Source: Piliocolobus tephrosceles
Lineage: Eukaryota; Chordata; Mammalia; Primates; Cercopithecidae
Assembly: GCF_002776525.5 (NCBI RefSeq)
Contig: NC_045434.1
Span: 115,860,150 to 115,924,149 of the forward strand
DNA length: 64,000 bases
Reading direction: 5' to 3'
Of this stretch, positions 24,290-34,043 are shown piece after piece; within the stretch, counting starts at the first letter, position 1, and each line of letters opens with the position of its first letter. Made by a program: the position numbers and the translations under genes. The notes below the pieces were generated by a model that saw nothing but the letters and a program-made list of their open reading frames with translations, was not told the DNA's origin and made no database searches.

Positions 24290-24425
24290 ATTTTTTTTTC
24301 ACAAAAACTGAATGGATTTTATTCTAGGAATGCAAAGGTGGTTCAAATTTTATTTAAATATTTAATTACACCCTCAAAGAGTAACTAGTAAAAATAACTT
24401 ATCATATTGACTAATTTAATGTTGA
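24290..24425 (+). mobile_element. Very old L1M ORF2 remnant
   Basis: 'tggattttattctaggaatg' followed by 'caaaggtggttcaaa' resembles a conserved stretch of ORF2. It is probably part of the same old element as 23300-23780. Confidence 0.45.
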
Positions 24426-24812
24426 ATTCATGACTGTGTACCTTATTAAACCCTTAGTGTCAGAAGAGATCTTACTATATTTTACTAACCATTTACTCTC
24501 TACTCTCATATATAACTATTTTTTAGTTTGTACTGTCTTCCAAAACTTTCAAGAGTTCACCCCATTTCAAATATCAATAACTTTGCTATGTATTTCATGC
24601 AGAAAATACATTAACGGAAAACTTCCTCATCCTTTTCCAGCAACCTTTCAATTATGTGTAACTATACAACATGTACTTCCCTGGTTTCCCATTACAGTAC
24701 ATGATTCTCAATGTAAAGTACTTTTCTTTTTAGTTCCAGGTAATGCTATCTTTTTCTACCTGTATTCACTCCTTGAATTATTTCATTTAAGCTCATGGCT
24801 TTAAAAATTATC
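24426..24812. other. AT-rich DNA with a 124-codon chance reading frame
   Basis: The frame at 24430-24804 (+) has no recognisable domain and ends just before an Alu. I see nothing to support it as a gene. Confidence 0.5.
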
Positions 24813-24818
24813 TCTACG

Positions 24819-25116
24819 GGCCGGGAGCGGTGGCTCATGCCTGTAATCCCAGCACTTTGGGAGGCCCAGACGGGCGGATCATGAGGTCAGGAGATCGAGA
24901 CCATCCTGGCTAACATGGTGAAACCCCGTCTCTACTAAAAAAATACAAAAAAAAAAAAAAAAAAACTAGCCGGGCGAGGTGACGGGCATTTGTAGTCCCA
25001 GCTACTCCGGAAGCTGAGGCAGGAGAATGGCGTAAACCCGGGAGGTGGAGCTTTCAGTGAGCTGAGTTCCCACCACTGCACTCCAGACTGGGCGACAGAG
25101 CGAGACTCCATCTCAA
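24819..25116 (+). mobile_element. AluY-like element, sense, followed by a (TA)n tail
   Basis: Full-length Alu from 'ggccgggagcggtggctcat' to 'gagactccatctcaaaa' with an 18-A middle stretch. The tail is replaced by (TA)12 at 25117-25140. A short direct repeat tctacg occurs at 24813-24818 and 25141-25146. Confidence 0.93.
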
Positions 25117-25147
25117 AATATATATATATATATATATATATCTACGG

Positions 25148-25872
25148 AGAAAACCAATGCACCTGTGTAAACAACTAGAAAAAATGCAGGCAAAATATCT
25201 GGAAGTAAGGAAGGGTACATAATCTAAAATTCCAGAGAGGGGAAATTCCGTCAATAAGTTACATTCACCTATTCGAGGGAAACATTTTTGTGTCCTGGGC
25301 ATGAGAAAACTGTTTAAGATGAGGGCCATTTCTGGGAAACAGAGATGCAAGCAGAAATATAGGACGTAATGTGAAAACGAAGAGATAAATTTAGAGATCC
25401 AATGAGATGCAGATATAAACAGATAATTAATAGAAGATATTCAAACTAAAGAATATAGAGAAAATACAGGAAAGTATATGAGAGACAATTATGTCACATT
25501 GAAAAAAATGTAAACCATATTCATAGTTTTTCTTCTTCTGACACAATAATATTTTGCTTTTCTTAAAAATTGCCAGGTCCCTCACCATAATTTAAAACTT
25601 TTCTATGATATTTACTTTTTTTTCTTTCAAATCAAGAAAATTACCAGAATATTATTTTATTATCTCTGTTTAGGATGTACAACTAAATGCAGTAAGTCAA
25701 AAACAGCAAATTTGTACACATATTGGCACATACCAAAAAAAAAATGTCCATTTAGTGATCATACACTTGCACACCTAGAAAATCTTACAACAGACAAGAA
25801 AAAAAGTCTATGAGTATTAAGAGAATTAGTCAAGGGACTAGGTATAAAATAAATCTCAAAAGTCAATAGATA
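25148..25872. other. AT-rich DNA, nothing recognised
   Basis: No gene or repeat identified. Confidence 0.5.
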
Positions 25873-26180
25873 GGCTGGGCATGGTGGCTCACGCCTGTAA
25901 TCCCAGCAATTTGGGAGGCCAAGGCAGGGGCATCACGAGGTCAGGAGATCGAGACCTTCCTGGCTAACATGGTGAAACCCTGTCTCTACTAAAAATACAA
26001 AAAATTACCCAGGTGTGGTGGCGGGCGCCTGTAGTCCCAGGTACTCGGAAGGTTGAGGCAGAATAATAGCGTGAACCTGGGAGACAGAGCTTGCAGTGGG
26101 CGGAGACAGTGCCATTGCACTCTAGCCTGCGCCACAGAGAAATAATTGGTCTCAAAAATAAAAAATAATTTAAAAAAATC
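25873..26180 (+). mobile_element. AluS/Y-like element, sense
   Basis: 'ggctgggcatggtggctcac' to 'ctagcctgcgccacagaga', ending in an A-rich tail. A short direct repeat agtcaata at 25861-25868 and 26184-26191 may be the target duplication. Confidence 0.92.
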
Positions 26181-26365
26181 AGTAGTCAATATTCCAAAGT
26201 AACACAATGCATATTTTTAGAAAAAATATTAAAAGATTGCCCACCCTAAACCAGGTACTTTTCTAGGTACTTGCAAAATATCAGTAAAGATCCCAGTCCT
26301 CTGGTAATTTAGCATTTGAAAGGAGGTAGTCAAAAGAAATAATAAACAGATAAATTACAACATAT

Positions 26366-26432
26366 GTCACTCTGTAGCCCAGGCTGTAGTACAGTGGCAT
26401 AATATTGTGCGCCAGCACACCAAACTAATTCT

Positions 26433-26463
<31 letters not shown>

Positions 26464-26580
26464 GAGATGGGCTTTTGTCGTGTTTCCCAGGATGGTCTCA
26501 AAACTCCTGAGCCTAAACAATCCACCTATCTCAGCCTCCCAAAGTGCTGGGAATATAGGCATGAGTCACCACACCCAGGC
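26366..26580 (-). mobile_element. Partial old Alu, antisense
   Basis: 'cactctgtagcccaggctgt' and 'cagcctcccaaagtgctggg' flank an internal T24 run (26439-26462). The usual middle part is reduced, suggesting a rearranged or monomer-like copy. Confidence 0.75.
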
Positions 26581-27022
26581 AGAAAAGAAAATTTAGAATC
26601 GGCTTAAGATAAATGGGGTTCAATGCATTGTTACAAGTAGAAGCATAATAGCATTGCATCCCTATTATTAATCCTCTGCATTCAAATATTAAGAGAACTT
26701 TCTAAAATTAAACTTGACTATGCTAATAATTTGCTTAAAACCCTTCCTCAGTGCCCAAAGTATTAGCATAAAATAAATGCTGCCTCATGATTTGGTTTCA
26801 CTCTACTTATCAAAGTCATCTCCATGTTCTATCCACATTTGAGAGATGCTTTGAAACACTGAAACGATTTTCTTTCATATTTAAAGTATCCTGCCACCTT
26901 TAAGACTGGACAGTCCATGTCTAAACTACAAGACCAAGCTGAAGTGTTTGTATTACTGTGTGGAACCTGTTGTGATGTATCCCAGATGAAGTTAATCAAT
27001 CTGCATTTCACCTATGATATGA

Positions 27023-27064
<42 letters not shown>

Positions 27065-27589
27065 TATATATATATATATACTTAATTCGTGTAACAGTAA
27101 TTATATTAATGTATTGACATAACATATAATTATGATGATGTTAGCATTACTATACACACATTATGGGATTATTCTCTTCTTCCCCTTCTTGAGGACTGGA
27201 ACATGATAGCTTTATATCTCACACCAGCAGAAAACTCTTTGATATATTGCAATTATTCAACATATGTTTAATAAATAAGAAATAAGCAAAAATGGCATAA
27301 AAATAATTTTAATTGTGGATTTTTATTATTAAAATACATTTAATTATTATTTAAATAACAATAGTAATTATGACATCTGAAGTCAAAGAGTCATCTGTAT
27401 TTATTCAGAGAACATCAAGAATATGCTAGGAATGAAAAATTAAAAAGTGAATTGAGTTTCTTTGTTTTTTTTTCGTCCCCAATATGGTGGATTCGGTGTT
27501 TGTAGCCTCTCATTAAACCTTTGTGCATTCTTTTGCTATTTCCAAGTGCCACAAACTAGCAAAATAGTGCACAAAAATCAACTCTTTGA
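26581..27589. other. AT-rich DNA with (TA)n tracts
   Basis: Holds TA repeats at 27025-27057 and 27065-27080. No gene or other repeat recognised. Confidence 0.6.
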
Positions 27590-27729
27590 GCTTCAATTCA
27601 AAAAGTAAAATGGGAATCCACCCAAGTTTTGATGATCACACCAGATCCCAGGGAGGAGAATGTGGGCAAACAGCCCCTGTAATAGTGTATAGCCGATAAA
27701 AGTGAGTGAAGTCTGAGTATGTGAGAGAG

Positions 27730-27821
27730 CTTTGAATGCCTGCCTGGGTGCGGAGCAGAGAATGGGCCTCTACACCACAATCACTGTCAAGAAAAGGTGG
27801 CACAACTCAGGCTGCCAAACA
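27730..27821 (+). repeat. Left arm of inverted repeat within L1 5'UTR
   Basis: About 91 bp that pair, as reverse complement, with 28148-28238 at roughly 85-90%. Landmarks are 'tttgaatgcctgcctggg' and 'ccacaatcactgtcaagaaa'. Confidence 0.85.
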
Positions 27822-28147
27822 AGACACAGCAGGAGAGGGAGGAAAACCCCTGCCTCTGTAACTCACCTTTCCACTGGGGATCCAAGCAACTCAGGCTAAA
27901 GGAGAGAACTTTGATTTTCCCAAGCCCTGGAGCTAACTTGGGGAGAGGCTTGGAGACTCTGGGAGGGACAGACACTGGGCAAAGCTTCTGGCATTTTCCC
28001 AGACCCAAGGCCAAGAGAAGGATGCCATTCTTAATCCAGGTGCACACAAAGTCAATCATTCTTTGGTGACCTGGCAATGTGGCAATGCAAGCATTTAGTC
28101 TTGGGCCAGAGACTGAAACACATGCTCTGGAAGCACGGATGTGCCCT

Positions 28148-28238
28148 GTTTGGCAGCCTGAGCTGCCCCACCTTTTCTTGACAGTGATTGTGGTGTAGAG
28201 GTCCATCCTCTGCTATGGATCCAGGCAGGCATTCAAAG
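28148..28238 (-). repeat. Right arm of inverted repeat within L1 5'UTR
   Basis: Partner of 27730-27821, with a spacer of about 326 bp. Landmarks are 'ttcttgacagtgattgtggt' and 'ccaggcaggcattcaaag'. Confidence 0.85.
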
Positions 28239-29245
28239 TGCCCACTCAACCAGATTGGCAGTCAGACCCACCAACCCTTCCTGTTCAGAGACCTAGGTGC
28301 AGGGGGCCCTGTCTGTTTCACACTAAGGCAGATCTCCAGGACTTCAGAGCACCTCCTCATCCAGATAGGCATAGGCAGAATGAGCTGTCTCATCCTTATT
28401 TCACAGACACTGTGGTGCAGGCAGACCTTTTTTGCTCCATACCCAGGCAGTCAGAGCTGCCATTTGCCTGGTTTAACAGCCTGAGCCACCCCATCCACCG
28501 TGTGCAGACATTGGGCTGACCAAGGAGTTCAGGCAACTGTGTACTCCACAGATTCACCTATTTACAGAGGCAACAGAGAGCTTCTTTCAGGAAACAAGGA
28601 TCAAGTATATACCCAGTCACATTGGCCTCAACTGGCTTTTATCCATAAGTGTCATCTACTGGTTTGTAAGTCAGACCACAAAACCAAATATAAAACCTTC
28701 TGACAGAAGTGCACTGGATCATACAAGCAAAGCCAAAAATTCTACTCAATATTCTTTACAGTTACATCCACTAGGGAAGGGGAGAAAGAGAAAGGAAAAG
28801 ACAAACACAATAATATTATAGGGAAAGAAAGAGATAGAACAAATCCTACCCACATGAAAATAAGCACAAAAATTAGAAGTGACATTGTATCGAGATGAGG
28901 AGGAACCAACCTAAAAATCATGGCACCACAGAAAAACTGAATACAGTAACACCATGAAAGGATTATAGCAGCTCTCCAGTAATGTTCCCTAACAAAAATG
29001 GAAATTCAGAAATGACAAGGCAATAATTCCAAATATGTATTGTAAAGAAGTTCAACAAGATCCAAGGCAACGTTGAAAATCAACATTAAAAAACTTTCCA
29101 AACAAACCAGGAAACAAATGAAGTTTATAAACATATTAAAAAGAAATTAATCAGAGCTACTGGAATTGAAAAACTCATTTTAGAAATTTGAAAATACAAC
29201 TAAAAGATTTATGAATAGAATGGACCAAGAAAAATAAAAAATTAA

Positions 29246-30933
29246 AAAGCATCAAAAGAGGAAAATAAGTCAAACTATCTCTCTTCACTGACAATATGAT
29301 TTTATATCTAGAAAAGCCTAGCCTCTCCCAAAAGTCTACTACACCTGATAAATGAATTTAGTAACTTTCAGGAAATAAAATCAATGTACAAAAATTAATA
29401 TCATTTCTATACATCAGTTACATTCAAGCTGAGAGCAAAATATAGAACACATCCCATTTACTATAATCTCTCTCTCTGTCTCTTTCTCTCTCTCTCTCTC
29501 TCACACACACATACACACACACACACAAACTAGAAATATATCTAATATAAAAGTGAAAGATCCCTAGAAATATAACTAGAAACACTGTTGAAAAACTCAT
29601 TGATCACACAAACAAATGAAAACATATTCCATGGTCATGTATTGAGAGAATCAGTATCTTTCAAATGGCCATACTTCACAAAACATTCTATAGATTCAAC
29701 GCTATTCCTATCAAAATACCAGTGCCATTTTTATATAATTTTAAAAACCTCTAAAATTCAAATGGAACTAAAAAAGAGTCCATACAGTTAAAGCAATTTT
29801 AAGCCAAAATAACAAAACTGGAGGCGTCACATTACCCAAATTCGAACTGGCTATATGACTCCAATAACCAAAACAGCATGGCACTGATACCAAAACAGAC
29901 ACATAAACCAGTGTAACAAAATAAATAATCAAAAAATAAACCAGAACACCTATGGCCATCTGATCTTTGACAAAAATAAGCAATAAGGTAAGGACTCTCT
30001 ATTCAATAAATGGTGCTAGGATAGCTGACTAGCAATATGCAGAAAAATGAAACTGGATCCCTACTTTTCACCATACACAAAAATAAACTCAAGATGGAGT
30101 AAATATTTAAATTTAAGACCTAAAACTCTAATAACCTAGAAGAAAATCTAGAAATGCCATTGTGGATGTTGGGATTGGGAAATAATTTATGACTAAGACC
30201 TCAAAAGCAAATGCCACAACAACAAAAAAAAAATTGAGAAGTGGAACCTAATTAAACTAAAGAACTCCTAGGCAGCAAAATTTACTATCATCAGAGTAAA
30301 TGGATAACCTACAGAATAGGAGAAAATATTTGCAAACTATGCATATCACAAAGGTCTAACATCAGAATCTAAAAGAACGCAAACAACACAACAACCGAGA
30401 AACAATTAGCCCCATTAAGATGTGGGCAAAATACATGAATAGACACATCTGAAAAGACGACAAACAAGTGGCTAACAAACATTTGAAAGAATTATCAACA
30501 TCACACATCGGAGAAATGCGCATCAAGACTGCAAAGACCATCTCACACCAGTCAGAATGGCTATTATTAGAATCAAAAGAAGCAACGTGCTGGTGAGACT
30601 GTGTACGAAAAGGAATGCTTATATACTGTTGGTAGGAATGTGAATTAGTTCAGCCACTGTGGAAAGCAGTTTGGAGATTTCTCAAAGAACTTAAAACGGA
30701 ACTACCATTCAACTGAGCTACACCATTGCTGAGTATGTAGCCAGGAGAAAATAAATTGTTCTACCAAAAAGACTCATGCAATTGTATGTTTTCTCCAGTG
30801 CTATTTACAATTGCAAAGACATGGAATCAACCTAGGCTCCCATCAGCAGTGGACCGGATTTAAAAAATGTGGTACATATATACCACAGAATACTATACAT
30901 AAATCATAAAAAAAAAAAAACAAAATCGTGTCT
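29246..30933 (+). mobile_element. L1P ORF2, 3' half, broken at 30933
   Basis: Follows ORF2 downstream of the reverse-transcriptase active site ('ctcttcactgacaatatgat', 'tatctttcaaatggccatac', 'gatctttgacaaaaataagc', 'gtggtacatatataccacag'), with many frame breaks. A (TC)n(AC)n microsatellite (29468-29528) interrupts it. It stops at 'caaaatcgtgtc' (30921-30932), which in L1 is about 100 bp before the 3'UTR. The missing end reappears in the same orientation at 36560. Confidence 0.85.
29468..29528. repeat. (TC)n-(AC)n microsatellite
   Basis: A TC/CT run at 29468-29502 passes into AC repeats to 29528, within L1 ORF2 text. Confidence 0.92.
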
Positions 30934-31397
30934 GTCCTATTATTTTACGGTTATTATAAGTGCACTGGAACTCTAAAAAGAACTTGTTTGTATAATATTA
31001 TTCTATGCAAGGTATGTAGCCCAGGAAATGACCAACCTGATGTGTGTTATGACCATCTGAGCCTCCCATGACCACAGTTCTTAAAATAAGATTAAGGACT
31101 AAGGACTGGTGGGAGCTTATAAATGATATGAGTAAAGTGTTAGCCAAAACAGAAAAAAAAAAAAAAAAAAAGGGGGGTGCCCAAACAAGTCACCTTAAAA
31201 TTTGATGCCTGTGCTGTCATTAATAGTAATAAGTTAGGAATAAGGTGTGATTCTCTTAATTAGAAAAGAGGCTAGAGGGCAGAAAATAAGCACATCTGTC
31301 ATAAATTAGGACTGTGTGGAAATAAATGTACGTACTGGTCTTGCGTCATTAAGGCCACTTGGATAAAAGAAAAAAAAAAGATGAAAAGGATCCAATC
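30934..31397. other. Unassigned DNA between the broken L1 and the satellite array
   Basis: Runs from 'tgtcctattattttacggtt' to 'aagatgaaaaggatccaatc', with an A18G6 run near 31149-31172. It has an LTR-like feel ('ggactaaggactggtgggag') but I cannot assign it. It may have arrived together with the satellite. Confidence 0.4.
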
Positions 31398-33655
31398 TGA
31401 TATTTAAAGTAATGTCATCCTCTTCCCTCCAGGATCATGGCAACAATATCTCTGGGGGGTGTACACTTTCTGAGATATATGTAGTAATATCCTCCCCTCC
31501 GCCTTGCATTTTTATTAAGGACCTTCTCAAATGGGGGTGTGCAACCCTTGCAATATTGGAAATATTATTATCCTCTTCCCCCCTGCATGTTTAGAAAAAT
31601 ATCAGGGTGAGTGTACACCTCCTGCGATATGGGGATTAATATCCTCTTCTCCCTTTCTGGATATTAGAAACAATATCACCTGGGGTTTACACTTTCTTCG
31701 ATATCTGGAGTAATGTCATCCTCTCCTGTTTTGGATGGCAAGAACAATATCTCAAGGGGGATGTATGCCCCCTGCAATATTGGGAGTAATATTACGCTCT
31801 CCCCTCCTTGATATTAGGAACAAAATCCCAGCGTGGGTGTACACCTCCTACGATATAGAAAGTCATACTGTCCTCTCCTTTCCTGGATTTTAGTAACCAT
31901 ATCACAGGGTGGGTGTACACAGCCTGCGATATTGAACGTAATATCATCCTCTCCCCCACCGGATATTAGGAACAATATCACAGAAGGGTTGTACACTCTC
32001 TGTGATATTGGGAGTAATACCACTTTCGCCTTCCCTGAATATTAGGAGCAATATCCCTGGGTGGATGTACACCTGCTGTTAAATTGGGAGTAATGCCATA
32101 TTCTACCCCGTGGATATTAGGAGCAATATCACAAAGTGGGTGTACACCCATGGCGAGACTGGGGGTAATATCAAGCTCTCCTTCCCTGGATATTAGGAAC
32201 AATATCACAGGTGGGTGTACAGGCCGTGTACAAAAAAGAATAATATTATCTTCTCTTCCTTTAGCTATTGAGAACAATATTACATGGTTGGGGGGTACAC
32301 TCCTGCACTGTTTGGAGTAATATCATTCTCTCTTATTCTGGATTGTAGGAAAAATATCACAGGTGGTGTGTACAGCCCCTGTGATAATGAGGGTAATATT
32401 ATCCTCTCCCAACGTGGGTATTAGGAACTGCATCACAGGGGGCGTGTACACTTCTTTGATATTGGTAGCAATATCATCCTCTCCTCCCTGGATATAAGAA
32501 ACTATATGACATGCAGGGTGGACATCCCTCATGATAAGGGGAGTAATATCCTTCCCTGGATATTAAGATCTATGGTGGACACACAGCGTGTTTACGGTTT
32601 CGTGAATACTATCATCTAACCCTCTAGAGATTGCGAACAATATCAAAGACTGGTGTACACCTTCTGTGATATAGGGAGGAATATCATCCTCTCCCTTGTC
32701 CTAGATATTAGGAACAATATCAAAGGAGTGTTTATGACCCCTGCGATATTGGGAGTAATATCATCCTCTCCCACGTGGAAATTAGGAACAGTATCACTGG
32801 GGGCATGTACAGCCCCTGTGATCTTGAAAGTAATATCTTCCCTCCTGGATCATGGGAACTCTATCACTGGGGGGCGTACACTTTCTGCGATATTGAGAGT
32901 AATATCACCTTCTCCGGCTTGGAATATTAAGGACAATATCACGGGGGTGGGGGAGTGTACACCTTCTGCAGTATTGGGAATAATATTATCCCTGCATATT
33001 AGGAAACCTATCACAGAGTGGGTGTTCACCTCCTGCGATGTGGGGAGTAACATCATCTTCTCCCTTTCTGGATATCAGGAACAGTATCACACAGGGGTGT
33101 ACACTTCCTGAGATATTTCGAGTAATATCGACCTCTTGGCCCTTGAATATTAAGATCAATATCACGGGGTGGTTGTACACCCCCTGGCATATTGGGAGTA
33201 ATATCAACCTCTCCCCTCAACGGATATTAGGAACAATATCCCAGGGTGGATGTGCACCTCCTGCTCTGTGGGGACTAATATCATCCTCTCCCTTCCAGGA
33301 TATTAATAACAATATCACAGGGTGGGTGAACACAGCCTGCGATATTGGAATTGTTATCATCCTCTCCCCCTCCGGATACTAGAAACAATATCACAGAAGA
33401 GTTGTACACTCCCTGAGATAGGGGGAGTAATATCATAGGCTTCTTCTGAGAATATTAGGAGCAATATCACTGGGTGGCTGTACATTCATTGTTCTGTTGG
33501 GAGACATGTCATACTCTAGCCCCTGGATATTAGGATCAATGTCACAGGGTGAGTGTACACCTACTGTGATATTAAAACTAATATCATGCTCTCCATCCCT
33601 GGATATTAAGAACAATGTCACAGGTAGGTGTACACCCCCTGCAGTATTAGGAGTA
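31398..33655 (+). repeat. Satellite array, left arm: about 30 units of ~75 bp
   Basis: Tandem units with the core 'gatattaggaacaatatc', 'acagggtgggtgtacacc', 'ccctgcgatattgggagt' and 'aatatcatcctctcccctc'. Counting the GTGTACAC-like centre from 31460 to 33629 gives 30 occurrences spaced 75 bp on average (one shorter unit near 32576). Units differ from one another by an estimated 15-25%. Because 75 is a multiple of three, spurious reading frames run through several units on both strands (for example 32653-33111). Not a CRISPR: there are no unique spacers and the units are continuous. Confidence 0.95.
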
Positions 33656-34043
33656 ATAATATTATTAATTATCAAACATCAGTTTTATTAATAATTATCA
33701 ATGTTACTATTAATAAATAGTATGCTATTAATTTTAATAAATATAAATATATGATTATGCATGGTTGAATTAATTACTATTCATGTCATTTATCAATAAT
33801 AGTTATTAATCTTAATATTAATTATTATTTTATTACCAATGTCACTTATTACTGATGTAATTAAGCAACATGAATTACTGATATGATTATTCTATTATTA
33901 ATAGTGATATTACTGTTAATTATTAATAGCAATTGTCAATATTGTAATCAGTGTTAACTTTTACTCTCTTTATTGTAATTATTAATATCAACGATTACTC
34001 TTAATTTTGCTTACATTTATTAATACTAGTAATTAATATAATT
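33656..34043. repeat. AT-rich spacer between inverted satellite arms
   Basis: About 390 bp dominated by TTA, AAT and ATT words ('attattaattatc', 'tattaataaatagtatgcta', 'gattattctattattaatag'), with scattered self-complementary pieces. No satellite unit is recognisable inside, although 'aatatcaa' and 'gatattac' words recur. Confidence 0.9.

Larger units (their letters stand above)
27590..29245 (+). mobile_element. L1P (PB/MA-like) 5'UTR region
   Basis: Moderately GC-rich text typical of older primate L1 5'UTRs ('accacaatcactgtcaagaa', 'ggcttggagactctgggagg', 'agctctccagtaatgttccc', 'agctactggaattgaaaaac'). Chance frames on both strands (for example 27787-28206 minus, 139 codons) are shadows of this region. 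It contains an inverted repeat (27730-27821 and 28148-28238). It runs directly into ORF2 text at about 29246, so ORF1 and the start of ORF2 are missing. Confidence 0.72.

Noticed and set aside
27787..28206. 139-codon minus frame
   Set aside because: It lies in an L1 5'UTR that is open in several frames on both strands, and part of it is an inverted repeat.
32653..33111. 152-codon open frame (+), and similar frames on both strands through 31-36.5 kb (for example 34282-34713)
   Set aside because: They are produced by a ~75-bp unit, divisible by three, read through repeatedly. The same happens on both strands and in several frames, and no domain or codon bias is present.
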